A stretch of 64,000 nucleotides of DNA. It comes from Acanthochlamys bracteata. Its lineage: Eukaryota; Streptophyta; Magnoliopsida; Pandanales; Velloziaceae. The stretch is taken from positions 13,831,001-13,895,000 of the forward strand of contig CM034126.1 of the NCBI GenBank assembly GCA_019914995.1, read 5' to 3'. The position numbers were made by a program, and so were the translations under genes. This document shows positions 1 through 10,610 of the stretch, piece after piece (the stretch's first letter is position 1; every line of letters begins with the position of its first letter). Under the pieces are notes generated by a model. That model was given only the letters and a program-made list of their open reading frames with translations, had not been told where the DNA came from and ran no database searches.

Positions 1-3000
1 GTAAAGCCGTATAAACACTAACAGTCAAAAGCCTCTGCCGAGCAGCCTGAAAAGCCTTTTGCATTGCAAAAAGTAACAGTGCAACCTTGTCATCAAAAAT
101 CATGCTTCCTTCATCATGTAGATCATTGTTAAAGATGCTACCCTGCAAATTGTATGAAGCAGTATTGAAGCCAAATTCCAGGTTTCCAGAAGCCACCAAT
201 GCACCTAAAATTTTGATCATCCCAACAACTATTCCATCACCATTGTCAACATTGTAGACATTGTTTCTTGCACTGTCAGCAGATATCGAGAAACTTATGC
301 CACCCAAGTTTCTTAAAATCTGGCTCTCTGAAGCAGATGTCTGCCTCTCAATATCTGTGCCCAAAGCAACTACAGTCAAACCATCAGAGTTCACAGACTT
401 GGTTTGGTCTCCCTCCCCATTCGAAACAAATTCAACATCATTGGGTGATTCTCCAAGATTCCCTTCACTCCTCCCACCTGACAGCATATCTAACCTTGCC
501 TTTCCAAGTAACACATTATCAGGAGACTTCTGGCTGTCATAATCTAACATATTACGGTTGCCAAGTTTTGCCTCTCTTTGCAAAAGAACAATAAGAGTAT
601 CAACCCCTCCACAAGAAATGAATGATTGTGCAAACATGTGAGCTCTAGATGTATTAGGTTGAGCTATCAAACGGTAAATAAGATGCAACACCCTTGCAAC
701 CTGTAAGAGAATGAAACCACAAAATGATTATTACATGATTCTGGTGGAAAAGGTAAATGGCATCAACACCAAACATGTTGATGAAGCTTAATGTTTGCTT
801 CCCTCTCCTTTACCCATTAAATCAAGGACTCTTAATACTCACACAACTTACAGGTCAGAAACTAGAAGCATGAGAGTAGCATGCTTTCGAATCATAGGAA
901 CAAGATATAGTGAGGCGTTAAAAAATGAAAGACCATAGTGCCTCTGACAGCATTTTGCAGAAGAAAGCAAAAGCTAAAGAGGAACATCATGCAGCAAGGC
1001 TGCAGCATCTCAGTACAGAGTTAACAAGTGCAGAAAGACTACAGAAGGACAATATTCTGCATGAAATTCGACATGGTCCACCATTCTTGACTCTAGGAGT
1101 AGTAAATAAGAAACAAATATATGCATGCAGAGTTTAAGTAGAAAGTTTACGAAACCTTAACATCTGAACTTTGCATGTAAATACCCAAAAAAAATAAAAG
1201 AAACATTCAAGAGGATAAGTAAATCCAGGAAAACAATTCAAATGACTGGTATGTAATAGGATGCATCGAAAAGCATGTTTCAAACAGCAAGAGGTGATTA
1301 AACAGAATTACCTGATTTGGTTGTGGGCAGTCAACTATGAATCCTACTAAGCAGCGAATATCATCAGAAGCAAAGGAAGAAACACCTGCTCCTACTAAAA
1401 GTTCAATCACCACTAAGAGTTCATCAACCAAAGCATTTACTTCGCCAAGAGGTCTAGGTGCTCCATGAAGAGAAAATGTATCAATAGAATCTACCTCATG
1501 GATTACCCAGTAGCACTTCCTGCAACTATCAAGAAGCACTTGCAAAGCATTCGCATCGCGCATAGCTGAAGATTCTGAAAAAACCATGTCTGCTAGTGAA
1601 GACAGAAGCTTCTTTTGCAGGCTGTAGTTGCATAGGCTCCACATCTTCAAATCTAACAGCAATGTTCTGAAAAGTCGAACTTTGAGTGCATGATTGTGTT
1701 TCTGGGATTGACATAGAGATACAATAGCAGCAACAAGTTCTTCCTCATTTAGTCCACTATCTTTTCCAGCATCCAATGCTGACAATGTCTGCAATAAGTA
1801 ACTAAGCATCTTAGATAAAAGTTCAGGTGCCTGCATCCGAAACAGTTCCTCATTGTTGCCAGGATGTTGAATAGCCATGGAGATAATTCTGAAAATCGGG
1901 GCAGAGATGGTAGTAGTTGCAAGAGATTCAGGCACACGGCCAATTGAAGGCTCTAAGTTGGTCTCCACGTTGCTTACAGTCATCGGAAGTAATGCTAGAG
2001 CACCCCCATCAGCTAAAGCCCATAAGGATTCTGCTGGACGTGTCCTGGAAGCAATATGCACCTGCCCTAGGACCTCAGCAGGCCTTCGGTGCAGACCTTC
2101 GGAAAAAAAAAGTGAATCATGCAGCTGAACCAAACAAGATTACATTCATATTTGGAGCAACATGCATAATACCTAAGATGTGCATGTCAAATGAAACTTG
2201 CTTGTTCTAGTGCAGGTTTCTAACAATTAAAGACATTGCCAATAAAAATACGAGCATTTTATTTTAATAAAATAATTTTTAAGTGGAGACTCGACCACAC
2301 TACCTTGATATAGTGCATAATATTTCAGAATCAAAAAGAAAGAAGACAGAAGCCAAAAAAATGGTTAATATTTTTATAGAAGGTTGACATTGGCGTAATA
2401 CAATCATCATAACCCAAAAGATAAAAACAATGATGATAAGCAAAGTTTAAGTAACGAGTTTTGCAGAAGGAAAATACTGCTTGACATAGTATACCTGATG
2501 TGCTGGATGGTGATGCATCAGGACAAAAACGGCCACTGAGCAGGGTAGGATGATACAAGAGATGTAAACTTCCTTCAATTTCAACATCTAAAGATGCACT
2601 TTCTTCAGCCAGAATCCGAATATGATTATTTGGACAGAACCATGGCAAACCAGCACCATTCCCAAATGTAGGCAGCACATCCCCACCCCTCAAAGCTAAA
2701 CGAGCCATACACTCAGCCCCAATAGGTTCCTTGAAAATATAAATGGCACCCATTTCAGCAAATAGGGGGCACTGGCGCCGTCTCCGCTGTAAACCAGCCA
2801 TGGTTGGGGGTGGGTTTGTACCGATGCAGCAGAATGCCAGGGGCTTTGAAATTCGAGGTAAATCAAAAGGGCGACTTTCATGCAAGTTACCATCCACATA
2901 CAACTTTAGTTCACTTTCTATCTTCCCAATCAAGCCCTGCTTGCAGGCATGTTCAAGGCCAACAAAATACCAACATTGCGGCTTGAATGCATAGGTGAAA

Positions 3001-4334
3001 TGAAGAGAGGCCTTTCTTCCCTTTCCACCACCAGTCTCAACCACCAAGAACTGACCATGGAAATAGGCCTCAATACCATTGTTATCCGAGGACAAGAAAC
3101 TAAACAGTCTTGGCATATGTGCTGTCCCTTCACCAGCCAGTGCACTCGCAGCTGCAGCAGCTGACATTGCAGAAGTCTTGCCTACCGTAGCTGCAGCCGC
3201 CGCAGCAATGGCAGCAGCAGCAGTTGCCGTGTTCAATGTATCAGAGAATGACTCGATGTAAATCCATGTAGCAAATGCATAGCCATTGGAGAATGGCCAA
3301 CGACTCTCACCAGGTCCCAGCAGTCCAGAGCTTTCTCCGTCAAATTCAAATGTACAAGCAGGGCCTCTCGCTTCCTTGCTACCGACTGCCTTCTCCAAGG
3401 CCAGCATCAGCTGCAGACCCCACTCTGATTTCAGACATTTTTTTACCAAATCAAGCCACTGGTGCAAATCAATCACACTCAAAGAATACCCTCCAAGAAT
3501 ATGAATGCACTGGCACAAAGAAGAACCATCCCACGAACTCCCGTCTGTTGAGTCCACAAAAACCTTCTCTGCTGATCGTAATAAAACTCCAAGCAACCCA
3601 GAACTAGCACACATTGCCCGATTCCTCGTGCAACTTCGGAGAATCGACAACAATCCTCTAACCATTCTCGTCCTTGGCAGCATCTTACCCATCAGTGAAT
3701 CCTCCTCACCGCATGGCAGACATGGTATGATCTCTCCAGCAACAACTGCTGCACGAGAGTTCAGCATTACACTCGGAGGGTTCTCATCAGCTCCTGGAAT
3801 ATCCAAATCATTAGCTCCGCCCATCGTGACGAGCAATGCATCAACAACGAGCATCGCTACATCACCAAATTCCTCGCCGGAAACTGCTTTTCGTAGCCGC
3901 TCTAAGCTCTCCGACCTACCCATAATAGCAGAGTCAACGAGGTGAAGGAGCTCGTTTGAAATCTCAGGCATTGATGGCTTGGGACGAGATGGTATGGGTG
4001 AAGAAATCATAGCTACTGGAGAATTCGAAGCAGAGTCAGCGCTTACCGATGAAGGAGATGGTAGCTCCACTGATCGAATCAAAGGGCTACGAGTTAATGC
4101 GGCTTCATAGTGCATCTCACCGGCAACAGAGGCAGGAGAGAATTCAGAGACGGAGGAGCGGGGAGTGTGGGGCCCAGATACGGCGGCAGCAGCAGCAAGC
4201 GGAGAAGAAGCAGAGATAGAGAGATCACCCGCGAGGGAAACAGGTTCGAAGGACTCGTCTTCGGCGATGGAAGCCGGCGAGATCTCCAGTGATAAACCAA
4301 CCCGATCAGAAGCATCCTGTGTTTCTTCTTCCAT
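1..4334 (-). CDS. BCHC2: BEACH domain-containing protein C2-like, N-terminal part (gene runs off the left edge)
   Basis: Very large plant BEACH/WD40 protein, a family thought to act as membrane-trafficking or mRNA-regulation scaffold. Only about the first 1,108 residues are here. Exon 1 is 4334-2495, exon 2 is 2096-1312, exon 3 is 700 to beyond base 1; phases agree (exon 1 ends in G, exon 2 supplies GT). Residues 1-115 are Ser/Pro/Ala-rich and look disordered. About 328-535 is a concanavalin-A/LamG-like fold ([24 protein letters not shown]), interrupted by an alanine-rich loop near 370-400 coded by GCN repeats. Exon 3 has [19 protein letters not shown], a phrase I associate with this family. 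The PH-BEACH and WD40 parts must lie to the left. The start is the first ATG of the open frame and gives MEEETQDAS, the acidic N-terminus expected for C2. C1 and C2 paralogues cannot be told apart with certainty from this half. Confidence 0.93.
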
Positions 4335-4397
4335 TGATTGAATCTACAGATTTTGGACAAAACTAATCGATTGGAAGTGTGTGATAAGGAACTGAAA

Positions 4398-4407
4398 CAT
4401 ATATAAA
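4398..4407 (-). promoter_or_regulatory. Possible TATA box of the BEACH gene
   Basis: The minus strand reads TTTATATATG about 65 bases before the start codon. The spacing would give a very short leader, so this is only a candidate; the real promoter may lie anywhere up to about 4720. Confidence 0.3.
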
Positions 4408-4900
4408 TGAAGAGATATTAAAATCTTTTGAAGAGAACTAAGAAATTTTTCGCAGATGGATCTGTGAGTGGTGGTGACTGAAAGAAAGGACTGCAACTGA
4501 AAGACAAGAAGTAAAGGAGACGGACAGATCGGAGAAAGAGATTTTGCAAAAACAAGAATCTCTGAGAATTATTTTATATTATCAGAGAAATTTGTCGGTT
4601 TAGTAGTTTGAAAGTCATTAACTGAGTTGAATACAAACCGAACGAAGAGGGACGGCGAGAAGAGTTATTTGCGAACAAGGGCACCAATTATATCTTTTAA
4701 GTGAGAAGATAAAGCTTAAAAACTCTAAAAAATAAAAACTTGCTACCAGTGTCGGACAAGTGTAGTTCGGATGATATATTCGGACAATTGTGTGAGTTTG
4801 GAAGGTGTAAATTGAGCATTAATTAGCTTGGGAGACTACAATTAAGATAGTTTAGCACGTTGTAGCAAGTAACACATTATTATAACTTGATATAATTAAT

Positions 4901-5025
4901 GTTTAAAATGAATCCAATGATTTATTGTAGCTTTACGCTTTCTCTCTTTTTGTAATGATTTTAAAATGAACCCAATGATCATTTGTAGCTTTACGTTTTC
5001 TCTTTTTTAGTAATGAAACATTGCT
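4901..5025. repeat. Two-copy tandem repeat, about 59-bp unit
   Basis: Two diverged copies follow each other: both run from TTTAAAATGAA through CCAATGAT, TTGTAGCTTTACG and TTTCTCT to GTAATGA. The first begins near 4901 and the second near 4961. It lies in the gene-free spacer between the BEACH gene and the fold-back repeat; no function is evident. Confidence 0.7.
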
Positions 5026-5071
5026 ACACTTACACGATCATAAATAGAATATTAAAATAGAAATTATATAT

Positions 5072-5447
5072 ATATTATTTTAAGTGCATATTGGTGTATA
5101 TTAGTCAATATAAAATATATAGAAAGTTCAAAATTAAATCACCACGATTGTACGAAAAATTATGAGTCATATACGTCGACAAAATTTCAGCTCAATCAAA
5201 TATCGAGTCGATCTTCATACGATCTTTTGATTAAGATTATAAAAAAAAAATTATGTATTGCAAATTTACTAAATTCTTTTAGCCCATCTCGATCAAATGG
5301 ACAGATAAAGATCGATTCGTAGTCCAATGAGTAAAATTTTATCGGTATATTCACAACTGATAGTTCTTTATATACAATTATGGTGATCGAATTTTGAGCT
5401 TTTTACGTATTTTATATTAATCAATGTACATCAATACGACCTAAAAT
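5072..5447. repeat. Fold-back (long inverted repeat) MITE-like element, right arm split by hAT-1
   Basis: Left arm about 5072-5235 and right arm about 5285-5447 are imperfect inverted copies. The left arm reads GTGCATATTGGTGTATATTA, the right arm on the other strand CGTATTGATGTACATTGATT; later blocks (AATATAAAATA, TCAAAATT.GATCACCA, AATCGATCTT) also pair. Only about 50 bases separate the arms. Pairing continues past the hAT-1 insertion: 10603 to about 10625 reads, on the other strand, ATATTGTTATTTTAGG, matching the start of the left arm. So hAT-1 landed in the outer end of the right arm. No coding capacity. Superfamily not assigned; age old, judging by roughly 70% arm identity by eye. Confidence 0.78.
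5440..5447. repeat. Left target-site duplication of hAT-1 (CCTAAAAT)
   Basis: CCTAAAAT lies directly before the first CAGTG of hAT-1 and is repeated exactly at 10603-10610. Eight bases is the standard hAT target duplication. Confidence 0.95.
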
Positions 5448-5473
5448 CAGTGTTTTAAAACCCAACCCGGATC
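5448..5473 (+). repeat. hAT-1 left terminal inverted repeat
   Basis: CAGTGTTTTAAAACCCAACC followed by CGGATC; pairs with the right end at 10577-10602. Confidence 0.9.
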
Positions 5474-5873
5474 GGCCGGGTCGACCCAAAACTCCGCGAT
5501 CCGGTACTGGTTCCGGGTTAGGTGAGTAGCAGAACCCAATATGCAATAAACCCAATAAAAATTGAAACACTCGTCTGCCACTTTGCTGAGCTCGAATGAA
5601 CTATTTTCGTTTCTCATTTCTTGGCTCGGCTCCGCGCGATCGTTCTTTCTCGTCGATCTCCGCCACCGTCTCCTCTCAGGCACCATTGTCTTTCTTCTTC
5701 CCAGTTATCATTACCGCTCTACCAAGAAATCTTTATTTTTCTCTTCACAGATGAGTCGGTATATTTTCTGTTCTTCATAGTCGATCGGAGTTCCTGTCGG
5801 CGATTTTTTTCTGTTGTTCTTTCTCCGGTCATCTTGTCGTTATTTCTCACTGCTCCAGCTTCTTTGCTCCGAC

Positions 5874-8463
5874 ATGAATTCTACTCCAACTGAACCTTCT
5901 AATCCCGATGCGAATTCTGCTTCAGCTCCAGCAGTATCTCCAATTTCACAAAATCAAAGTATTGCAAGGGGTAAAACCGATCCTGCTTGGAGCCACTGCA
6001 AGGAGTCAGACACTACTGAAGGCCGAAACAAGAAGAAATTGATATGTAGTTACTGCTTAAGAACATTGGGAGGTGGTGACATCAACAGAGTTAAGCAACA
6101 CCTAGCTGGAGTGAAAGGAGAAGTTGGAGCTTGTAAGAATATCCCTGCAGATGTTCGTTATCAGATGAAGCTGAATATCGATGGCTATGTTTTAAAAAAA
6201 AGAAGACACCAAGAAATGCTGAATGAACAAAATCTATTCAGTCAACAGCAATTGCAATTGGAGGAGCAAGCATATAGCAGAGCTAGTGATTTTCAAGATG
6301 TTCCAGCTCATAGAAGTGCCACTACAGAGAGTCGCACAAGCAATGGTAGCACTGCACATTCTGAAAGTGGAAGTAGAAAAAGTAAAAAGGTTATGGTTGA
6401 TTCTTATTTCATGCCGAGAACCATTCTCAATGCACAACCAACTCTTAAAAGTGTGATGCAGAATAAGGAGACAAAGGAAAGATGTGGAATTGCAATATGT
6501 AAATGGATGATTGATGCATACATATCTTTTCACGCTGTTAACTCTATTTTTTTTCAACCGATGATAGATGCTATTGCTAGCATGGGTGCAGGGTACAAAG
6601 ATCCTAGCTATCATATTTTTAAAAATTTTTTATTGAAGAAGACTATTGAGGAGACAAAGCGATACATTGAGAGCTTTCGTGATGAATGGAGAAAGACTGG
6701 GTGCACCATAATGGCTGAAGGATGGTTCGATCAAAATAGAAAAACACTTATCAATTTTTTAGTTTATTGTCCAAAAGGTACGGTCTTTCTCAAATCTGTA
6801 GATACTTCCGATGCTTCAAAAACTGCAGATATGTTATATGGATTGTTTAGAGAAGTAGTTCTATATGTGGGTACCGAGAATGTTGTTCACTTTGTGACTG
6901 ACAATGCTGCTAACTATGTTGCTGCCGGTAAATTATTGAAGCAAAAATTCAAAGGTCTATTTTGGTCTCCTTGTGCTGCCCACTACATTAACTTAATGTT
7001 TCAAGATATTGGTAAGTTGGATGAAGTTAGCAACTTAGTAGTTCATGCATCTAGAATAACGAAATATATCTATAATCATTGTTTTTCTTTATATTTGATG
7101 AGAAAATTTACATGTGGAAGGGAGATTCTTAGACCATCGCCTACTCGCTTCGCAACTAACTTTATTGCACTACAAAGTATACTATCACAGAAAGATGCAT
7201 TGAGAGTTATGGTAACATCCAAGGAATGGATAAGTTCAGCTTATGCTAGAGAAAATAAAGGTAATAAATTTGTCGATGATGTTTTAGCTCCAAATTTTTG
7301 GACAGATTGTGCTATTATTGTAAAGCTTACTGCACATTTAGTCCGCGTTCTTCACCTTGTTGATAGTAATGACAGACCATGTATGGGGTACTTATTTGAG
7401 TCTATTCATAGTGCCAAAACTGAAATATTGAAGAGGTTCAAAATGGATAGGGGCAGAGTTGAACAATATTTGAGCATTATTAGTAACAGATGAGATAGAC
7501 AGTTAAGCAGAGCTTTGCATGTAGCTGGATATTCGCTTAATCCTCGTTATCAATATGATAACTCTTCAACTGATAAGACGTCTCCCTCTGGACTTTTGTA
7601 TGTTATAGAGAAATTTGCCTATGGAGATTTTGATCTTATTGGTAAGTTAACTGGTGAGATAAAGTTTTTTAGAAACGTAAAAGGAGATTTTGGACGTGTT
7701 TTCGCTATAGCTAACCGTTTATCTATGGCTCCAGGTAATGATTTAAATAGTTATTTGATTTTTATTTTTATGACATATAGCTATATATATGTTTCGCATA
7801 TGTAACGACTATCTTTTGTATTTTTTTGTCTAATACTCTTGATCTATTTGTAGATGAATGGTGGTTATTATATGAAAATAGTGCTAAACATTTTCAAAAG
7901 TTTGCAATTCGTGTTTTAAGTCAAACATGCAGTGCGTCAGGTTGTGAGAGGAATTGGAGTATTTTCGAGCATATCCATTCCAAGAAAAGAAATAGATTGG
8001 AGCATCAACGGCTTAATGATCTTGTATATGTTCACTGTAATTTGATGTTGAGACAAAGGTAATAGATATTAATTTACTTTGTTTTCTTATTCATAATTGT
8101 GTTTCTATATACTTCTTTTGAGTTTTGATAAATTATTTATATATCTGTTAGGAATTACTTCAAGGGTCAAAACTATGATCCTATTGATGTTGAAGGATTT
8201 GGTGATAACGATGATTGGATATCTATGGACGAACCCTCCACATTAACTAATGAAGAGTTAGAGGCATTTTATAAATAAATGGAGGCATGCTCAATTCAAG
8301 ATAAACCGAACGATGGTAACTTTGTCTTCTTCCTTTTTTTTCTAACTAGCATTGTTAGATTATGAATTTAAGAATTGATTTTAGAAAATATAATGGTTTA
8401 TGCTTTGTAGATACCGAGAACTTTGAAGACCTTGAGCTTGACGATGAAGATGGAGATGATTAA
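5874..8463 (+). pseudogene. hAT-1 transposase, nearly complete but with in-frame stops
   Basis: Would catalyse cut-and-paste movement of hAT-1. Exon 1 5874-7734, exon 2 7854-8058, exon 3 8152-8315, exon 4 8411-8463; phases fit throughout. Residues 35-95 are a BED zinc finger (Cys58, Cys61, His76, Cys87, with HLAGVKGEVGAC). Then comes a DUF659-type region (TIMAEGWFDQ, FVTDNAANYVAAG) of the RNase-H fold. Exon 2 holds an intact hAT dimerisation domain (CSASGCERNWSIFEHIHSK). Codon 540 is TGA (7491-7493) where relatives have Trp (RWD in place of R*D), and exon 3 has TAA at 8276-8278 before an acidic tail (FEDLELDDEDGDD). If the TAA is the true end, only one stop breaks the gene. The start ATG at 5874 gives MNSTPTEPSNPDA; an upstream in-frame TTG is not needed. 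Confidence 0.9.
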
Positions 8464-8817
8464 TCTCACTATGACGACCGGATATCTAAATGCTGTTGTT
8501 TAACATTTAACTTTGAAAAATTAGAAGTTATTGTTGTTGTTTAACACTTATAGCATGCATTATAGTATGCTTTTATATTGTGCATTTGTGTTTCTGTTAT
8601 TATTGTGTTTCTGTTTTGTTTGGTTTGAATCATTTAATGGTTTAAATTTTGTTTGGTTCTTTTGTATTTGGTGAAATGATATTTAAAGTTGCTGCAGAGA
8701 TAAGCATTTGTATGGAGATTCAAATCAAATTATGGACTTAGGATATTCAAATTATGACTAGTAAGTATGTGGTTTTGAATCATCTATTTTGTTGGAGGGG
8801 TTGGAGTGCTTTCTAGG

Positions 8818-8906
8818 ACTGCTTACTATTTTTGTATTATACAGGATGTGCAAGCTTTGGGTCTGTTTGCTGTTTTTGTATTATGCAGGATATGCAAGCT
8901 TTAGGA
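8818..8906 (+). repeat. Two-copy 45-bp tandem repeat inside hAT-1
   Basis: Both units read CTG(C/T)TT..T.TTTTTGTATTAT(A/G)CAGGAT(G/A)TGCAAGCTTT, at about 8818-8862 and 8863-8906. It sits in the long non-coding part downstream of the transposase. The further stretch to 9650 is T/G-rich with CTTGCTTG-type simple repeats; no gene was recognised there. Confidence 0.7.
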
Positions 8907-9656
8907 CTGCTTGCTGTTGTAGACTTATAGATGTCTGCTTACTTTCTGGGATTATAAGTACTACTGTTGCAGATCACTGGAGGTTTCAGATTACGGCAAT
9001 TGCAGGTAAGGCTTTTGATCTTCTTGTAAAACTTGGACAATAGTTTCAAAGACATTATGAATTAAATTCAGTCAGTGTTAAATCTTCTTGCTATGATGTT
9101 CCTTATAATGTAGATATGTGATTTATTTTGGATAGTTTCACTTTTCAAAGATAGGAGTGCTTGCTTTCTGTATGACTTAGAGTGTTAATTCTGCGTGCTT
9201 ATGTCATTGCTGTTGCTTCCAGTAATTTGAAATTTATAATTTGCTTGCTGGGCGTTGTCATTTGTAATTTCCTTGCTGTTGTAGTTGTAGTTGCTTGCTT
9301 GTTGCTGTGTGCTTATTTTGCTTGCTTGTTGCTGTTATAGTTGTTTGCTTGCTGCTTGTTTCTAGGAGTATTTTAGAATGGTATTCAATCATTTATCTAT
9401 TGACTCTATTCTGGTCAGGTAGGTTGTTTGGTTCATTGCTGGGCATTGTCATCTATGCTGGAATCAGGTTATTTAGTTCATTGCTGGAATCAGGTAGTAC
9501 CATAGTGTATGCTATTTTTTTTTTTTTCTTGTCTTATTTATCTGGTTGCTAAAGTAATCCTCTGCAGTTTTATCTGATTGCATAAAGTAGTGCTAGACCT
9601 TTAACTTTTTATCTGCCATCTTCCATATTTCTGTAATGTTTAATTCTGGTACATAG

Positions 9657-10057
9657 ACAATTTTTCTACCTGTTGTTGGCCTGGTTGACCCTGATAAGTT
9701 GAAGCCTGGAGATCTTGTTGGTGTAAACAAGGATAGCTACTTAATATTGGATACTTTTCCATCTGAATATGACTCAAAAGTGAAGGCTATGGAAGTAGAT
9801 GAGAAGCCAACAGAGGATTACAACAACGACATTGGTAGTCTTGAGAAGTAGGTAACTTTCCATTGCATTGGTTAAGTTAATATAGGTCAGTGCTCCATAA
9901 GCATAAACATTTTCCTAGATACTTTATAATTATGAGTACATCTTTGTTAAAGTTCCAAAAACATAAACATATTATGGGGTACTTTTTATGGCTCATGTTT
10001 GTGCTGCACAGACAAAATGCAACTTTTCTGAAGCTTGTAGGACCACAACTTGTACAG
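9657..10057 (+). pseudogene. RPT5: Captured fragment of proteasome ATPase gene RPT5 (26S subunit 6A) inside hAT-1
   Basis: Two exon pieces of the 19S regulatory-particle ATPase RPT5. Piece one (9657-9851) follows an acceptor-like TAG and encodes [19 protein letters not shown], then [20 protein letters not shown] and [13 protein letters not shown]. An extra Asn codon follows, and the final Gln codon is TAG, directly before GTAAC, the old splice donor. Piece two (about 9970-10057) keeps LMA.VCAAQT, one inserted A, then NATFLKLVGPQLVQ and another donor (CAG|GTTAG). The part between, with the Walker A loop, is deleted or scrambled. Flanking splice sites show it was copied from genomic DNA, not from mRNA. 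A weak match to a later RPT5 exon (TGTACGGAGGAAAGATGCAAC, LRRDAT) may lie near 10275-10295. Lying wholly between the hAT-1 ends, it is best explained as transposon gene capture. Confidence 0.9.
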
Positions 10058-10576
10058 GTTAGAAATCCAGATGTACATATTTATAGTGAAAAAATGTTGA
10101 CATAGCTGAGTGGTAAACTACTAGGCATCTTGAACTTCTTCAACAAGTTTTGTTGACTGTCTTTGTATGCATATGTTGAGAATAATGCCATCTGTGTTTG
10201 ACTAGTATGCCTTGAGTTTTTGTAGAGTTTTTTTGTAGCAGGCTTCACTTGCTGATATGTACGGAGGAAAGATGCAACTTTAGTAGCTCAGAAGCATGCA
10301 TATAAAGACTTTGCAAGTTCAGTAGATAGTTGAAGGACCTTCAAATGCAAGGAACTTCATTTGTAATTCAAAACATAACATATACTCAACATATTTAATA
10401 GTTAAAATTCATGAAATGTTGAATTTTATCTGCAATACAGTAGACAATATGTAAGACATATATAGTATCTAATTATTTATATATCAATATATATTTTTAT
10501 AAACCCGATTTGATCCAGTGAGTTAACCCAGTGATCCGCTGGTTTAACCGGTGATCCGGTAACTTTTTTGGATCAA

Positions 10577-10602
10577 TGATCTGATTGGGTTTCAAAAAAC
10601 TG
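10577..10602 (-). repeat. hAT-1 right terminal inverted repeat
   Basis: On the minus strand reads CAGTTTTTTGAAACCCAATC, pairing with the left end. The inner flank has GGTTTAACCGGTGATCCGG, a palindrome-rich subterminal motif. Confidence 0.9.
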
Positions 10603-10610
10603 CCTAAAAT
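10603..10610. repeat. Right target-site duplication of hAT-1 (CCTAAAAT)
   Basis: Exact copy of 5440-5447, directly after the final CTG of hAT-1. Confidence 0.95.

Larger units (their letters stand above)
5448..10602 (+). mobile_element. hAT-1: 5.2-kb hAT DNA transposon carrying host gene pieces
   Basis: A complete hAT-superfamily element bounded by a perfect 8-bp duplication and by imperfect terminal inverted repeats. The left end begins CAGTGTTTTAAAACCCAA, the right end on the other strand CAGTTTTTTGAAACCCAA (16 of 18 positions match). Just inside both ends lie repeated GATCCGG/CCGGGT-type motifs, probably transposase-binding subterminal sites. Contents in order: a leader with C/T-rich stretches (5548-5873), a BED-zinc-finger transposase gene in four exons (5874-8463), about 1.2 kb of T/G-rich non-coding sequence with a short tandem repeat and CTTGCTGTTGTAG-like simple repeats (8464-9656), two RPT5 exon fragments (9657-10057), then about 540 bp of AT-rich right end. 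The exact duplication suggests a fairly young insertion, although the transposase now carries stop codons. Confidence 0.96.

Noticed and set aside
8789-9552. Two plus-strand open frames of 84-85 codons inside hAT-1
   Set aside because: Composition is T/G-rich simple repeat, the hydrophobic residues follow from TTG/CTT codons, and no family signature is seen.
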